A DNA stretch of 64,000 nt from Oscillospiraceae bacterium (GTDB taxonomy: Bacteria; Bacillota; Clostridia; Oscillospirales; Oscillospiraceae): the NCBI GenBank assembly GCA_015067615.1, contig SVMD01000004.1, positions 787 to 64,786 of the forward strand. The letters run 5' to 3'. This document shows, in pieces, positions 43,051 to 50,901 of this stretch. A program made the translations under genes and the position numbers. The notes beneath the pieces are model-generated. The model ran no database searches. It had not been told where the DNA came from and was given only the letters and a program-made list of their open reading frames with translations. Position 1 is the first letter of the stretch; every line of letters starts with the position of its first letter.

Positions 43051-43590
43051 TTATTTCACGATCTGCCGGTAGGTGCGCCAGTCGTAGATATCGTATTGGT
43101 TCCGTTTGCCGGTGAGCTTTGCCCAGAGGCTTTTGGGCGATTCGATTTGTTCCACCGCCTCCCGGAAGCCGGGCGCGCCGAAAACGGAGTCGGAGTCCGT
43201 GGGATCAAAGCAGAGGCTGCTCTTCCAGCGTTTTTTCTTCAGGTCATTGACCTCGATAACCGCCAGCTTTCCCTCCACGATCTGGCCGATATAATCCATA
43301 ATATCCGCTTCTATCAGGTCCGGGTCATAGTCGAACATCTCGAAGCAGTGTGCGCCGAACCAGAGTTCGTCAAAGACGTACTCGCCGTGAAGGCGGCTGA
43401 ACTGGATCTCAATATTCTTCACGCCGTTCACCGCGGGGATCACCAGGGCAGTGATGCGGCATTTCCGGGCGCTGTCCGCATAGGGAAAGGGCATGCAGTG
43501 GCGCCAGTAGGCGGCTTCGTCCTCATACTGGGCAGTCTGGTAAGGGATCCGGCGGCGCTCCAGGAGCGTTTTGGCTTCGGTCAGGGTCAT
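43051..43590 (-). CDS. Hypothetical protein upstream of cysE
   Basis: This 179-residue soluble protein starts at ATG 43590 with GAGGTG upstream (the track start is GTG 43599). It has no motif I recognise. It is rich in aromatic and acidic residues (FGAHCFEMFDYDPDLIEADI) and ends in a basic segment (YDWRTYRQIVK). It is probably co-transcribed with cysE, which gives no firm hint of its job. Confidence 0.75.
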   Translation of the reverse strand: MTLTEAKTLLERRRIPYQTAQYEDEAAYWRHCMPFPYADSARKCRITALVIPAVNGVKNIEIQFSRLHGEYVFDELWFGAHCFEMFDYDPDLIEADIMDYIGQIVEGKLAVIEVNDLKKKRWKSSLCFDPTDSDSVFGAPGFREAVEQIESPKSLWAKLTGKRNQYDIYDWRTYRQIVK

Positions 43591-43681
43591 AGTGTTCACC
43601 TCGCAGGGATGATTGTATCACATACCGCGGACAATTGCCACTGTTTTTTATGGGATGGCAGGAAAATGCGTAGTCTGGAGA

Positions 43682-43896
43682 GTGGACGATATAGGACTCG
43701 ATAGAATTAAGGTGTTGCGCCCGTCGATGTATTATTGAATGGTTGCCACCGGCAACCATTCGGATTTTGATCCGCTGCGCGAAGCACCACGGGCGCAAGC
43801 AGGTGTCCACCGGACACCTGCATTTAAATTGTTCGAGTCCTATTTCTAATACCATACCAAAAAGAAAAACCACGCCGAAAGGCGTGGTTTTCTTTT
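43682..43896. repeat. tRNA-tail module downstream of tRNA-Val (GAC)
   Basis: Bases 43682-43701 copy the tRNA-Val tail at 43899-43918 exactly (gtggacgatataggactcga). Then follow a core aaggtgttgcgcccgtcgat; a stem TTGCGCCCGT / ACGGGCGCAA that encloses TGGTTGCCACCGGCAACCA and atccgctgcgcg; GCAGGT-GTCCACCGGAC-ACCTGC (43799-43821); an antisense tail gttcgagtcctat (43831); and the tRNA terminator stem ending in ggcgtggttttctttttggt. The interior resembles the tRNA-Gln module at about 30.3 kb. Confidence 0.85.
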
Positions 43897-43973
43897 TGGT
43901 GGACGATATAGGACTCGAACCTATGACCTTCCGCACGTCAAGCGGATGCTCTAGCCAGCTGAGCTAATCGTCC
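43897..43973 (-). tRNA. tRNA-Val (GAC)
   Basis: Acceptor GGACGAT / ATCGTCC, anticodon stem TCCGC / GCGGA around TTGACGT (GAC), T-arm with GGTTCGAGTCC, encoded CCA. The minus strand is transcribed. Confidence 0.93.
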
Positions 43974-43986
43974 GAAGCACTCCGTT

Positions 43987-44015
43987 AGTATATACGAAGT
44001 GCCGCTGTTTGTCAA
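43987..44015 (-). promoter_or_regulatory. Promoter of tRNA-Val (GAC)
   Basis: Minus-strand TTGACA (44015-44010) and TATACT (43992-43987) with a 17-base spacer. It overlaps the very end of the upstream hydrolase gene region. Confidence 0.75.
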
Positions 44016-44040
44016 GACATTTTTTCGAATTCTGCCGAAT

Positions 44041-44967
44041 TTATCCCAAAACCTGGTTGACGAACTCGATGAGGCCGGCCTCCACTTCGTCCCGGATGGC
44101 CAGTTCGTTGTGAATTTCGTGGCGGTAGCCGGTGTAGGCCCGGGTGATGGTCTTGTTGCCGGTGCGGGCCAGCAGGTTTGCCACGTGGTACAGTCCCTCG
44201 CCGTAGTTGCCGCAGGGGTCCTGGTCGCCGGCGATCAGATAGGTGGGGATCCGGCTGGGGACCATGGGTGCCCACTCATCACTTTCGATGAAGTGGTACA
44301 GCTGGACGAAGTCCCACACCAGCTCCAATGTGGTATCGAAGGTGTTGAACATGTCGCCTGCGTGGTCAGCCACCACTCTGGGATCATTGGCGATCCAGTC
44401 GGCGGAAGAATTTGGATTCTCGATCCGGTCGGTCATGCCGGAGAAGACCCGACCGAACCACTCACCGGCGTTCTGATTGGGGTCAGAGTCAAAGGCGGCC
44501 TTGAATTCCTCGTTCACATAGGCATCGTCACAGCCCTTCCACTGGGAGCAGAGGCCGCAGAGCATCAGACCCACGATATCCTCGCCATAGTGGGCGGCGT
44601 AGGCCCGGGCCAGCATGGAGCCCCAGCTGTGGCCGAAGACGAAATAGGGCACGTCCGGGTAGTCCGCCACGGCGATGTCATGGAGGGACTTCTCGTCCTT
44701 GACGTAGGTTATGTAGCCGCCGGAATGGGGATCGCCCAGGGTGCCGCCGTCGTAGCCGGTCTTGCCGTGGCCGATGTGGTCATCGGCGTAGACCACGAAG
44801 CCTGCGGCATTGAAGGCGCCGATCATGTGCAGGTAGCGGCGGGAATGCTCGCCGTAGCCATGGATCAGCTGGATAATGGCCCGGGGCTTGCCCAGGGGGG
44901 AATAGGCCCAGGCCTTGACCGTATCCCGGCCATTGGCAGAGGGGAAGCTGATTTCACGAATGGACAT
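44041..44967 (-). CDS. Alpha/beta hydrolase (monoacylglycerol lipase-like)
   Basis: The 308-residue serine hydrolase belongs to the Hydrolase_4/lysophospholipase group. It has the oxyanion region IIQLIHGYGEHSRRY, ADDHIGHGKT, and the nucleophile elbow VFGHSWGSMLAR. The catalytic Asp is probably in LIAGDQDPCG and the His in YRHEIHNE, as the family predicts. It has no signal peptide. The likely substrates are monoglycerides or other small esters in the cytoplasm. Confidence 0.9.
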   Translation of the reverse strand: MSIREISFPSANGRDTVKAWAYSPLGKPRAIIQLIHGYGEHSRRYLHMIGAFNAAGFVVYADDHIGHGKTGYDGGTLGDPHSGGYITYVKDEKSLHDIAVADYPDVPYFVFGHSWGSMLARAYAAHYGEDIVGLMLCGLCSQWKGCDDAYVNEEFKAAFDSDPNQNAGEWFGRVFSGMTDRIENPNSSADWIANDPRVVADHAGDMFNTFDTTLELVWDFVQLYHFIESDEWAPMVPSRIPTYLIAGDQDPCGNYGEGLYHVANLLARTGNKTITRAYTGYRHEIHNELAIRDEVEAGLIEFVNQVLG

Positions 44968-45071
44968 AGTGGTTCCTCCTTGTGTTTTGATGTTACCATC
45001 ATTTTATCATGGAAGAAAATGGTTCACAACATGGCAATAACAACGGAAAAAGGCCCCGAAAATTGGACAAG

Positions 45072-46427
45072 TTATCCCCTATATTCCCGCAAAACCTCGT
45101 ACAGGGTGCCGGTGGCGCAATGCTGGGTCCGGGTGGCCTCGCAGGCGGCAATGAATTCCTCATAAGTACAAGAAGAAACGTTGCACTTGGGGGTATCGGT
45201 CAAATTCAGCTGGCAGGTGTACACACCCCAGGAGGAGGTCCACCAGCCGGTGACGGTGGTTTTGTAGTTCCAGATAGTCCAGTTGTAGTTTCGTTCGTCG
45301 TAGAGCTTCAGCTCCTTGGCCCAGGCATCCCGGTCCTCGAAGCAGGTAAACTCGCCGATGAGCACCGGTACATCGTAGTCCCGGCCGATATTGGACAGGT
45401 CCTGGTAGCCGTGGAACAGCTCGTAGGGCAGGATATCATGCTTCCAGTTGTACCAGTGGTATTCGTACTGGACATTTTCCCAGCCGTAGTCACTGGGGTC
45501 CGGCAGGTTCGAAAAATCCCAGCAGCAGCCCAGGGTGATCACATGTTCATCCTCCTGCGCCCGGATGGCGTCGTAGAGAACGTCGAAAAAGTCCCAGCAT
45601 TCCCGGGTGGTGACACCCTTGTAACCATAGGTAGGCTCGTTCAGCAGATCGTAGGAAGCGATCCGGGCGCCCAGGTCGGGCCGGGTGACCGTGTAGTGGT
45701 GGGAAACGGCCTTCCACAGTTCCACCGTGGCGTCCCGGTTTGACTGATTATCCCAGAGATTTTCCACCCGCTCCGCTGCGCCGGAGTGCTCGTAGCCATT
45801 CTGGCTGCCCGGGGCACCGTGGAGGTCCAGAATCACATACAGTTCATTCTCCGCCGCCTGGGAGATGAACCAGTCCAGGTAGGCGAAGGTCTCAGCCTCC
45901 TCTTTCAGGGACAGATCTTCGTTGAGGATGTTTAAGTAATAGAAGGGCAGGCGGATGGTGTTCAGGCCCAGCTCCTCCCGGATGATCCGGAAGTCCTCCT
46001 CCGTAAAGAAGCAGCTGTAATAGTATTCCATCAGTTCTTCCGGATCATAGCCCGCCAGATTGGGATTGGCCTTTAATCCTGCCCGGAACTGATCCTCGGA
46101 AAATTCCGGGTACTGGAGGTTACCATCGGCATCGGTGACGTAGCTGCCGTCCTCGTTTTTCAGGGGCTCCAGGGCGAAGGGGCTCATCCAGCCCTCCTGG
46201 AGCAGGATCTGGCCCGCGTTGATACCCTTCAGCTGCAATTTCCGTCCCTGGGCGTCATAGAGGGAGCGGCCATAGGCCCGGACCAGCCCTGTATCATTTT
46301 CGATGGAAGCCGCCTGCTCCGGGACGGAATAGTTCAGGGAGTACAGCAGCGCGCCGCCCACAAACAGGGCAGCCGCCGCCACGATGACGGCCAAAACCAG
46401 CAGAATTTTCTTCAGAACTTTTTTCAC
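45072..46427 (-). CDS. Membrane-anchored GH5 glycoside hydrolase
   Basis: Translation starts at GTG 46427 (AAAGGAGTGG upstream), giving 451 residues; the track start is 61 residues too early. An N-terminal Lys-rich segment and a hydrophobic stretch (LVLAVIVAAAALFVGGALLY) anchor the protein outside the membrane. The catalytic domain is family 5: LGLNTIRLPFYYLN, LYVILDLHGAPGSQNG, YDLLNEPTYGY with the acid/base Glu, and VPVLIGEFTCFED with the nucleophile Glu. It should cut beta-glucans, mannans or similar fibre. Only one anchor and no binding module are seen. Confidence 0.9.
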   Translation of the reverse strand: MKKVLKKILLVLAVIVAAAALFVGGALLYSLNYSVPEQAASIENDTGLVRAYGRSLYDAQGRKLQLKGINAGQILLQEGWMSPFALEPLKNEDGSYVTDADGNLQYPEFSEDQFRAGLKANPNLAGYDPEELMEYYYSCFFTEEDFRIIREELGLNTIRLPFYYLNILNEDLSLKEEAETFAYLDWFISQAAENELYVILDLHGAPGSQNGYEHSGAAERVENLWDNQSNRDATVELWKAVSHHYTVTRPDLGARIASYDLLNEPTYGYKGVTTRECWDFFDVLYDAIRAQEDEHVITLGCCWDFSNLPDPSDYGWENVQYEYHWYNWKHDILPYELFHGYQDLSNIGRDYDVPVLIGEFTCFEDRDAWAKELKLYDERNYNWTIWNYKTTVTGWWTSSWGVYTCQLNLTDTPKCNVSSCTYEEFIAACEATRTQHCATGTLYEVLREYRG

Positions 46428-46559
46428 GGAGACCACTCCTTTCCTGTTTGAAAATATTATAGCGTAATATGGATAGAATTTCCATGGGAATTGACAAAAT
46501 ATCGTCTTGTCGGCCTCTGTGCCGGGGTGCGCCGGACCGTCCAGTGCGCAGCGCGAAAT

Positions 46560-46936
46560 AAAAAAGGGATTGCGTCTACCGAACTCTCTGCAAAGTCTGA
46601 ACGGCTTCAATCCACATCCGTACCGGATGCGTCTTGAAGCCAGAGGGACTCTCCCACGGCCTAAAAACAGTCCACCGGACTGTTTTTACCCTCCCTTCGG
46701 TCGGGCCGGCCTTTCGAGTCCCGTCCGGTCCAAAAAGAAAAAAGGGAGGCCGAAGCCTCCCTTTTCTTTTTGGTACACCGGAAGGGACTCGTTTGCATTT
46801 CTGCCCCGTTGGGGCAGAAAATATTGTGTTGCCGCCGTCGAGCCGGCGGCAAGCGGCGCTCATCCGCACCGCATTGAAATGTTCGAGTCCCTCCGGGCAG
46901 CAAAAAAGCGGCTGCCCGAACGGGCAACCGCTTTTT
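46560..46936. repeat. Two tRNA-tail modules downstream of tRNA-Arg
   Basis: Bases 46772-46791 equal the tRNA-Arg tail at 46938-46957 (ggtacaccggaagggactcg). The unit between them is 166 bp and holds CTGCCCC-gtt-GGGGCAG, TTGCCGCC-GTCGAGCC-GGCGGCAA (46830-46853), the core attgtgttgccgccgtcgag, an antisense tail gttcgagtccctccgg (46881) and the tRNA terminator (46902-46935). Upstream is a second unit with GGCTTCAA / TTGAAGCC around acatccgtaccggatgc, AAAACA-GTCCACCGGAC-TGTTTT, an antisense tail (46713) and a terminator-like stem ending at 46771. Confidence 0.85.
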
Positions 46937-47012
46937 TGGTACACCGGAAGGGACTCGAACCCCCAACCCTCGGAACCGGAATCCGATGCTCTATCCATTG
47001 AGCCACCGGTGC
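46937..47012 (-). tRNA. tRNA-Arg (CCG)
   Basis: Acceptor GCACCGG / CCGGTGT, anticodon stem TCGGA / TCCGA around TTCCGGT (CCG), T-arm GGGTTCGAGTCCC-like, encoded CCA. Confidence 0.93.
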
Positions 47013-47032
47013 ATCTGCTTGATAGCCTGACT

Positions 47033-47061
47033 ATTATAGCAGGCTTTTCTCCCTTTGTAAA
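47033..47061 (-). promoter_or_regulatory. Promoter of tRNA-Arg
   Basis: Minus-strand TTTACA (47061-47056) and TATAAT (47038-47033) with a 17-base spacer. Confidence 0.75.
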
Positions 47062-47115
47062 GAGCAAAACAGAAATTTTTTCTTCCACGCTTTGGCAATC
47101 TTCTGTAAAAGGCGG

Positions 47116-47144
47116 TTGTTTTCCCCGAAATGTTATGGTATAAT
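47116..47144 (+). promoter_or_regulatory. Promoter of the coiled-coil protein gene
   Basis: TTGTTT (47116-47121) and TATAAT (47139-47144) with a 17-base spacer; the start codon follows 53 bases later behind AAGGAGG. Confidence 0.7.
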
Positions 47145-47197
47145 CAGTTTTATCTGAAATTGATTATCTCTCTGCTATTTTAAGGAGGTATTTTCAT

Positions 47198-47839
47198 ATG
47201 TCCGACACTTTCAATTTCCGCAGTGCCTTCAACGGCTTTCACCGGGAGGATGTGGTCCACTACATCGAGTACCTGAACGCCAAGCACACTGCCGAAGTCA
47301 ATCAGCTGAATACCCAGCTGGAGCTGCTGCGCGTTCAGAATGCCTCCGCCGATGTAGCGGCACTGCAGGCACAGCTCTCCGCTGCCCAGGAGATCAATGA
47401 CCAGCTTCAGGCTCAGGTAACTGAGCTGGAGAGACGCTGCAGCGTGATGGATGCGCAGCACACGGCTGTGTCCACAGATGCGGCACCCCACAGCAACGAG
47501 CTGGAAGCACGCTGTCTGGATCTGGAGCAGCAGCTGCGGGACCTGAAGACCAACGCTGTCCAGTATCACGTCACCCAGGAACTGGAAGCTTACCGCCGGG
47601 CTGAGCGGACCGAGCGGGAAGCCAGGGAGCGGGCCGAGCTGGTCTATCGTCAGGCCAACGGTGCCCTGGCAGAAGCCACTGTGAAGGTGGATGAGGCCTT
47701 TTCCCAGATCGGTGACATGGCAGACAAGCTCAACGAACAGCTGATGCATCTGCAGTCCGCTGTCACCGTCAGCCGTCAGGCCCTGTCCGATGCCACCGCA
47801 TCTCTGTATTCCATCGCCCCCGGTACCCAGCAGAACTGA
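47198..47839 (+). CDS. Coiled-coil protein, possibly DivIVA-like
   Basis: The 213-residue protein begins SDTFNFRSAFNGFHREDVVHY, which resembles the N-terminal motif of DivIVA/GpsB-type proteins (a short head followed by a helix). The rest is nearly all coiled coil, with heptads from about residue 30 to 100 and 125 to 180. DivIVA proteins mark cell poles or the division site. The match is limited to the head, so another structural role is possible. It is transcribed alone and ends in a strong terminator. Confidence 0.7.
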   Translation: MSDTFNFRSAFNGFHREDVVHYIEYLNAKHTAEVNQLNTQLELLRVQNASADVAALQAQLSAAQEINDQLQAQVTELERRCSVMDAQHTAVSTDAAPHSNELEARCLDLEQQLRDLKTNAVQYHVTQELEAYRRAERTEREARERAELVYRQANGALAEATVKVDEAFSQIGDMADKLNEQLMHLQSAVTVSRQALSDATASLYSIAPGTQQN

Positions 47840-47845
47840 TTTTCC

Positions 47846-47880
47846 GGCGCGCATACGTTATTCCGTATGCGCGCCTTTTT
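47846..47880 (+). terminator. Terminator after the coiled-coil protein gene
   Basis: Twelve-bp stem ggcgcgcatacg / cgtatgcgcgcc followed by TTTTT. Confidence 0.9.
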
Positions 47881-47899
47881 GCCCGAAAAGGAGGCACCC

Positions 47900-48337
47900 A
47901 TGGAGCTTACCTTCTCCCCCGCCGCAGCAGAGGACGCGGCTGAAATCTTTCGGTTTGCCCGGGAGCTGATCGAAACCTACGAAAATCCCCGGGAAATGGA
48001 CCTGGACCGGGCACTGAAGTGGACCCGGCGAAAAATCGAAACCCACATTGGCCAATACCGCTGCGTGTATTTCTGTGGACAGAAAGCGGGCTTTTTCCGG
48101 TTCGTGCCCTGCGAGGGCGGCATGGAGCTGGATGACCTGTACATTCTCCCGGAATACCGGGGCCGGGGCATCGGCACCGCCGTTGTGGAGCGCTGCTGCG
48201 CCGAAACCGCGCTGCCGGTCATGCTCTACGTCTTTATCCAAAACACCGGAGCCCTGGGTCTTTATCAAAGACTGGGCTTTACCATCACTGAGCAGGTCAG
48301 CGCCACCCGCTGCATCCTGCGCCGGGAGGCACCATGA
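47900..48337 (+). CDS. GNAT-family N-acetyltransferase
   Basis: ATG 47900, with AAAAGGAGG upstream, gives 145 residues. The acetyl-CoA site is LDDLYILPEYRGRGIGTAVV, and the C-terminus has YVFIQNTGALGLYQRLGF, both classical for GNAT. The substrate is unknown. Its stop overlaps the next start (ATGA), so it is co-translated with the FliB-like gene, and cysK follows. Confidence 0.88.
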   Translation: MELTFSPAAAEDAAEIFRFARELIETYENPREMDLDRALKWTRRKIETHIGQYRCVYFCGQKAGFFRFVPCEGGMELDDLYILPEYRGRGIGTAVVERCCAETALPVMLYVFIQNTGALGLYQRLGFTITEQVSATRCILRREAP

Positions 48338-49329
48338 AAATCAAAAAACCCAGTTATTTTGACAGCTTTCACTGTATCGCCTCCGCCTGCCCCGACTCCT
48401 GCTGCAAGGAGTGGGACGTGCAGGTGGATGCCAAAAGCGCCGCCTGTTACCGCAGCTTGCCCGGTCCCCTGGGGGATGACCTGCGGCGGCTTCTGAAGGA
48501 CGAGGATGGAGAAACGGTCATGACCATTGTGGAGGGCCGCTGCCCCATGTGGCGCACCGACGGCCTGTGCCGGATCCAGGCGGAGCTTGGAGAACAGGCC
48601 CTGTGCAAGACCTGCCGGGAATTCCCCAGGCTGACCCATGACTACGGCGACTTTGTGGAGCGGGGCCTGGAGCTCAGCTGTCTGGAGGCGGCCCGGATCA
48701 TCCTGTCCGCCCCCATCGTCGAACCCATCGTGGAAGAAATTCCCGGCGGGGAGGCCGAATATGATATGGAGGCCATGGCGGTGCTGCTGCGCACCCGGAA
48801 AACCGTGCTGGACATTCTGGCGGACACCACCCAGCCGGTCAACGAAGTCCTGGCCCTGGCCCTGCTCTATGGCTACCAGGCTCAGGCTGAACTGGATGGG
48901 GACGAGGAAATGCCCTTCGACCCGGATTCCGCTCTGGACAGCGTCCGGGAATTTGTAAAGGTGCCAGAAATCACCGAATTGCCGAACTTCTTTGCCGGAT
49001 TGGAGATTCTCACGGACACCTGGACCCATCGGCTGAATGCCCCCTCCCCCGCCCCCTGGAATGACCGTTACCGGAATCTGGCCCGTTATTTTGTGGAGCG
49101 GTACTGGCTCCAGGCGGTTTCGGATTATGACCTGTACTGCCGGGTAAAATACTGCATCGCCTCCTGTATTCTGATCCGTCAGCTGGGCGGCGACCTGCTG
49201 ACCACCGCCCAGACCTACTCCAAGGAAATCGAAAACAACACCGACAACGTGGAGGCCCTTCTGGACGCTGCCTACAGCCATCCGGCCTTCACCGACGACA
49301 AGCTTCTGGGGCTGCTGCTCCAAGATTAA
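48334..49329 (+). CDS. FliB-like protein (flagellin lysine N-methylase family)
   Basis: The 331-residue protein has the Cys cluster of the FliB/YkgJ family: ACPDSCCKEWDVQVD, GRCPMW, GLCRIQAELGEQALCKTCREFP. Such clusters probably bind a metal centre. FliB methylates flagellin lysines in Salmonella. No flagellar gene is in the window, and many Clostridia carry FliB-like proteins outside flagellar loci, so the substrate may differ. It overlaps the GNAT gene by four bases and precedes cysK by 12. Confidence 0.85.
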   Translation: MKIKKPSYFDSFHCIASACPDSCCKEWDVQVDAKSAACYRSLPGPLGDDLRRLLKDEDGETVMTIVEGRCPMWRTDGLCRIQAELGEQALCKTCREFPRLTHDYGDFVERGLELSCLEAARIILSAPIVEPIVEEIPGGEAEYDMEAMAVLLRTRKTVLDILADTTQPVNEVLALALLYGYQAQAELDGDEEMPFDPDSALDSVREFVKVPEITELPNFFAGLEILTDTWTHRLNAPSPAPWNDRYRNLARYFVERYWLQAVSDYDLYCRVKYCIASCILIRQLGGDLLTTAQTYSKEIENNTDNVEALLDAAYSHPAFTDDKLLGLLLQD

Positions 49330-49341
49330 GGAGGAAATCTC

Positions 49342-50268
49342 ATGATCTACACCTCTGTGACCCAGCTTATGGGCAGAACGCCCCTGCTGGAGCTGACCAA
49401 TATCGAAAAGAAGGACCACCTCTACGCCCGGGTGCTGGCAAAAATCGAGGGCTGCAACCCCGCAGGCTCCGCCAAGGACCGGGTGGCCCTGAACATGATC
49501 CTTACCGCCGAGGAAAAGGGCATTCTGACCCCCGGCGCCACCATCATCGAGCCCACCTCCGGCAATACCGGCATCGGCCTGTGCGCCGTGGCCGCCGCCC
49601 GGGGCTACCACTGCGTCATCGTCATGCCCGACTCCATGAGCATGGAGCGGCGGCTGCTGATGACCGCCTTCGGCGGTGAGCTGGTGCTGACCCCCGGTAG
49701 CGAGGGCATGTCCGGCTGTATCGCCAAAGCGGAAGAACTGAAAAAGCAGATCCCCGGCAGCATCATCGCCGGACAGTTTACCAATCCTGCCAACCCGGAG
49801 GCCCACTACAAGACCACCGGCCCGGAGATTTGGGAGGACACGGAGGGAAACGTGGACATTTTCGTGGCCGGCATCGGCACCGGCGGCACCATTACCGGCA
49901 CCGCCCGGTACCTGCGGGAAAAGAAGCCCAATGTGACCATCATCGGCGCGGAGCCCGCCGACTCCCCCCTGATCACCCAGGGCGTCAGCGGCCCCCACGG
50001 CATCCAGGGCATCGGTGCCAACTTTATCCCCGAAATCCTGGACCTGAAGCTGGTGGATGAGGTGGTCACCGTCACCACCGAAGAATCCTACGCCGCAGGC
50101 CGCCGCATGGGCCGCGAGGAAGGCATCCTGGTGGGTATTTCCTCCGGCTGCGCCCTCCACGTGGCTCTGGAGCTGGCGAAAAAAGAGGAAAACAAGGGCA
50201 AGACCATCGTGGTCCTCCTGCCTGACTCCGGCGAGCGGTACCTGACCACGCCCATGTATCAGGAATAA
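49342..50268 (+). CDS. cysK: Cysteine synthase CysK
   Basis: The 308-residue PLP enzyme joins sulfide and O-acetylserine to make cysteine. CNPAGSAKDRVALNMI contains the Schiff-base Lys, TSGNTGIGLC binds the substrate carboxylate, and GIGTGGTITGTARYL binds PLP phosphate. The start has AAGGAGG upstream. CysE for the preceding step is encoded at 42.1 kb. It is the last gene of the GNAT-FliB-CysK operon and is followed by a terminator. Confidence 0.95.
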   Translation: MIYTSVTQLMGRTPLLELTNIEKKDHLYARVLAKIEGCNPAGSAKDRVALNMILTAEEKGILTPGATIIEPTSGNTGIGLCAVAAARGYHCVIVMPDSMSMERRLLMTAFGGELVLTPGSEGMSGCIAKAEELKKQIPGSIIAGQFTNPANPEAHYKTTGPEIWEDTEGNVDIFVAGIGTGGTITGTARYLREKKPNVTIIGAEPADSPLITQGVSGPHGIQGIGANFIPEILDLKLVDEVVTVTTEESYAAGRRMGREEGILVGISSGCALHVALELAKKEENKGKTIVVLLPDSGERYLTTPMYQE

Positions 50269-50285
50269 TCGTGCTATGCGCAATC

Positions 50286-50318
50286 AAAGCCCTCCGCTTG
50301 AAGCGGAGGGCTTTCGTT
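50286..50318 (+). terminator. Terminator after cysK
   Basis: Stem aaagccctccgc / gcggagggcttt with loop ttga, followed by CGTTTT. Confidence 0.85.
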
Positions 50319-50402
50319 TTAATAAATGTGCCGATCAATCCGTTCGACCAAGTCGGAATTCGGCTCTCGGAATGTTACGTTCTAAGACATAGCAGGTGTT
50401 CA

Positions 50403-50792
50403 TTTCTTGTGTCCGCACAAGAAACGAACCAAAGAAAGCGGCTGGGGGATGTGCTGACCGCAAAGCCTTTCGTTACCGCATTGCAAATCTAACATTTATG
50501 GCCCGACTTTGAGCCGCCCTCCCCCAGACCCCCACCCGGCCCCCGTCGAGGTCTGAGTAATGATCGCTTTTGTTATCGGGACTGCCTGCGTATGATTGAT
50601 GCTGCGGCTGTCCGTCTTAAAATCGTCTACTGCCAGTCTTCCGACCAATGCCGGAAGGGGTACATAGGGGAGGGCGGCTCGAAGCCGGGGGAATAAGCTG
50701 ATAAACAAAAGAAGTTTCGATAGGCTTCGCGGTCAGCGCCTCCCCTATGCCATCTTCTTTGGTTACTTTCTTGCATGGTTGCAAGAAAGTAA
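50403..50792. repeat. Long imperfect inverted-repeat element, about 390 bp
   Basis: The gene-free gap after cysK is an inverted-repeat unit. Each end is a hairpin (TTTCTTGTG-TCCG-CACAAGAAA at 50403-50424; TTACTTTCTTGCA-TGGT-TGCAAGAAAGTAA at 50763-50792). Next inwards, accaaagaaagcgg and ctgaccgcaaagccttt are matched in reverse by tcgataggcttcgcggtcag and ttctttggt. Inner arms GAGCCGCCCTCCCC (50511) and GGGGAGGGCGGCTC (50667) pair exactly. ORFs in it are artefacts. It looks like a non-autonomous mobile or structured repeat. Confidence 0.75.
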
Positions 50793-50868
50793 CACCTGTC
50801 AATGCGTGAGCGGCAACAAAGAAGAACCTTCTTTCGACAAATTCCAGTTTGTCTGAACACACAAGTAA

Positions 50869-50897
50869 AGGCGCGGCAGATCACTGCCGCGCCTGTT
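50869..50897 (-). terminator. Terminator of the acsB operon
   Basis: Stem aggcgcggcag / ctgccgcgcct with a 4-base loop, just after the DUF3786 gene stop; the T-run on the minus strand is short (TTTAC). Confidence 0.75.
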
Positions 50898-50901
50898 TGC
50901 G

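Noticed and set aside
46507-47143. ORFs across the tRNA-Arg modules
   Set aside because: They read through inverted repeats and the tRNA; the apparent similarity between them comes from the repeats.
50496-50884. Small minus-strand ORFs after cysK
   Set aside because: They lie entirely in the inverted-repeat element and overlap each other in several frames.
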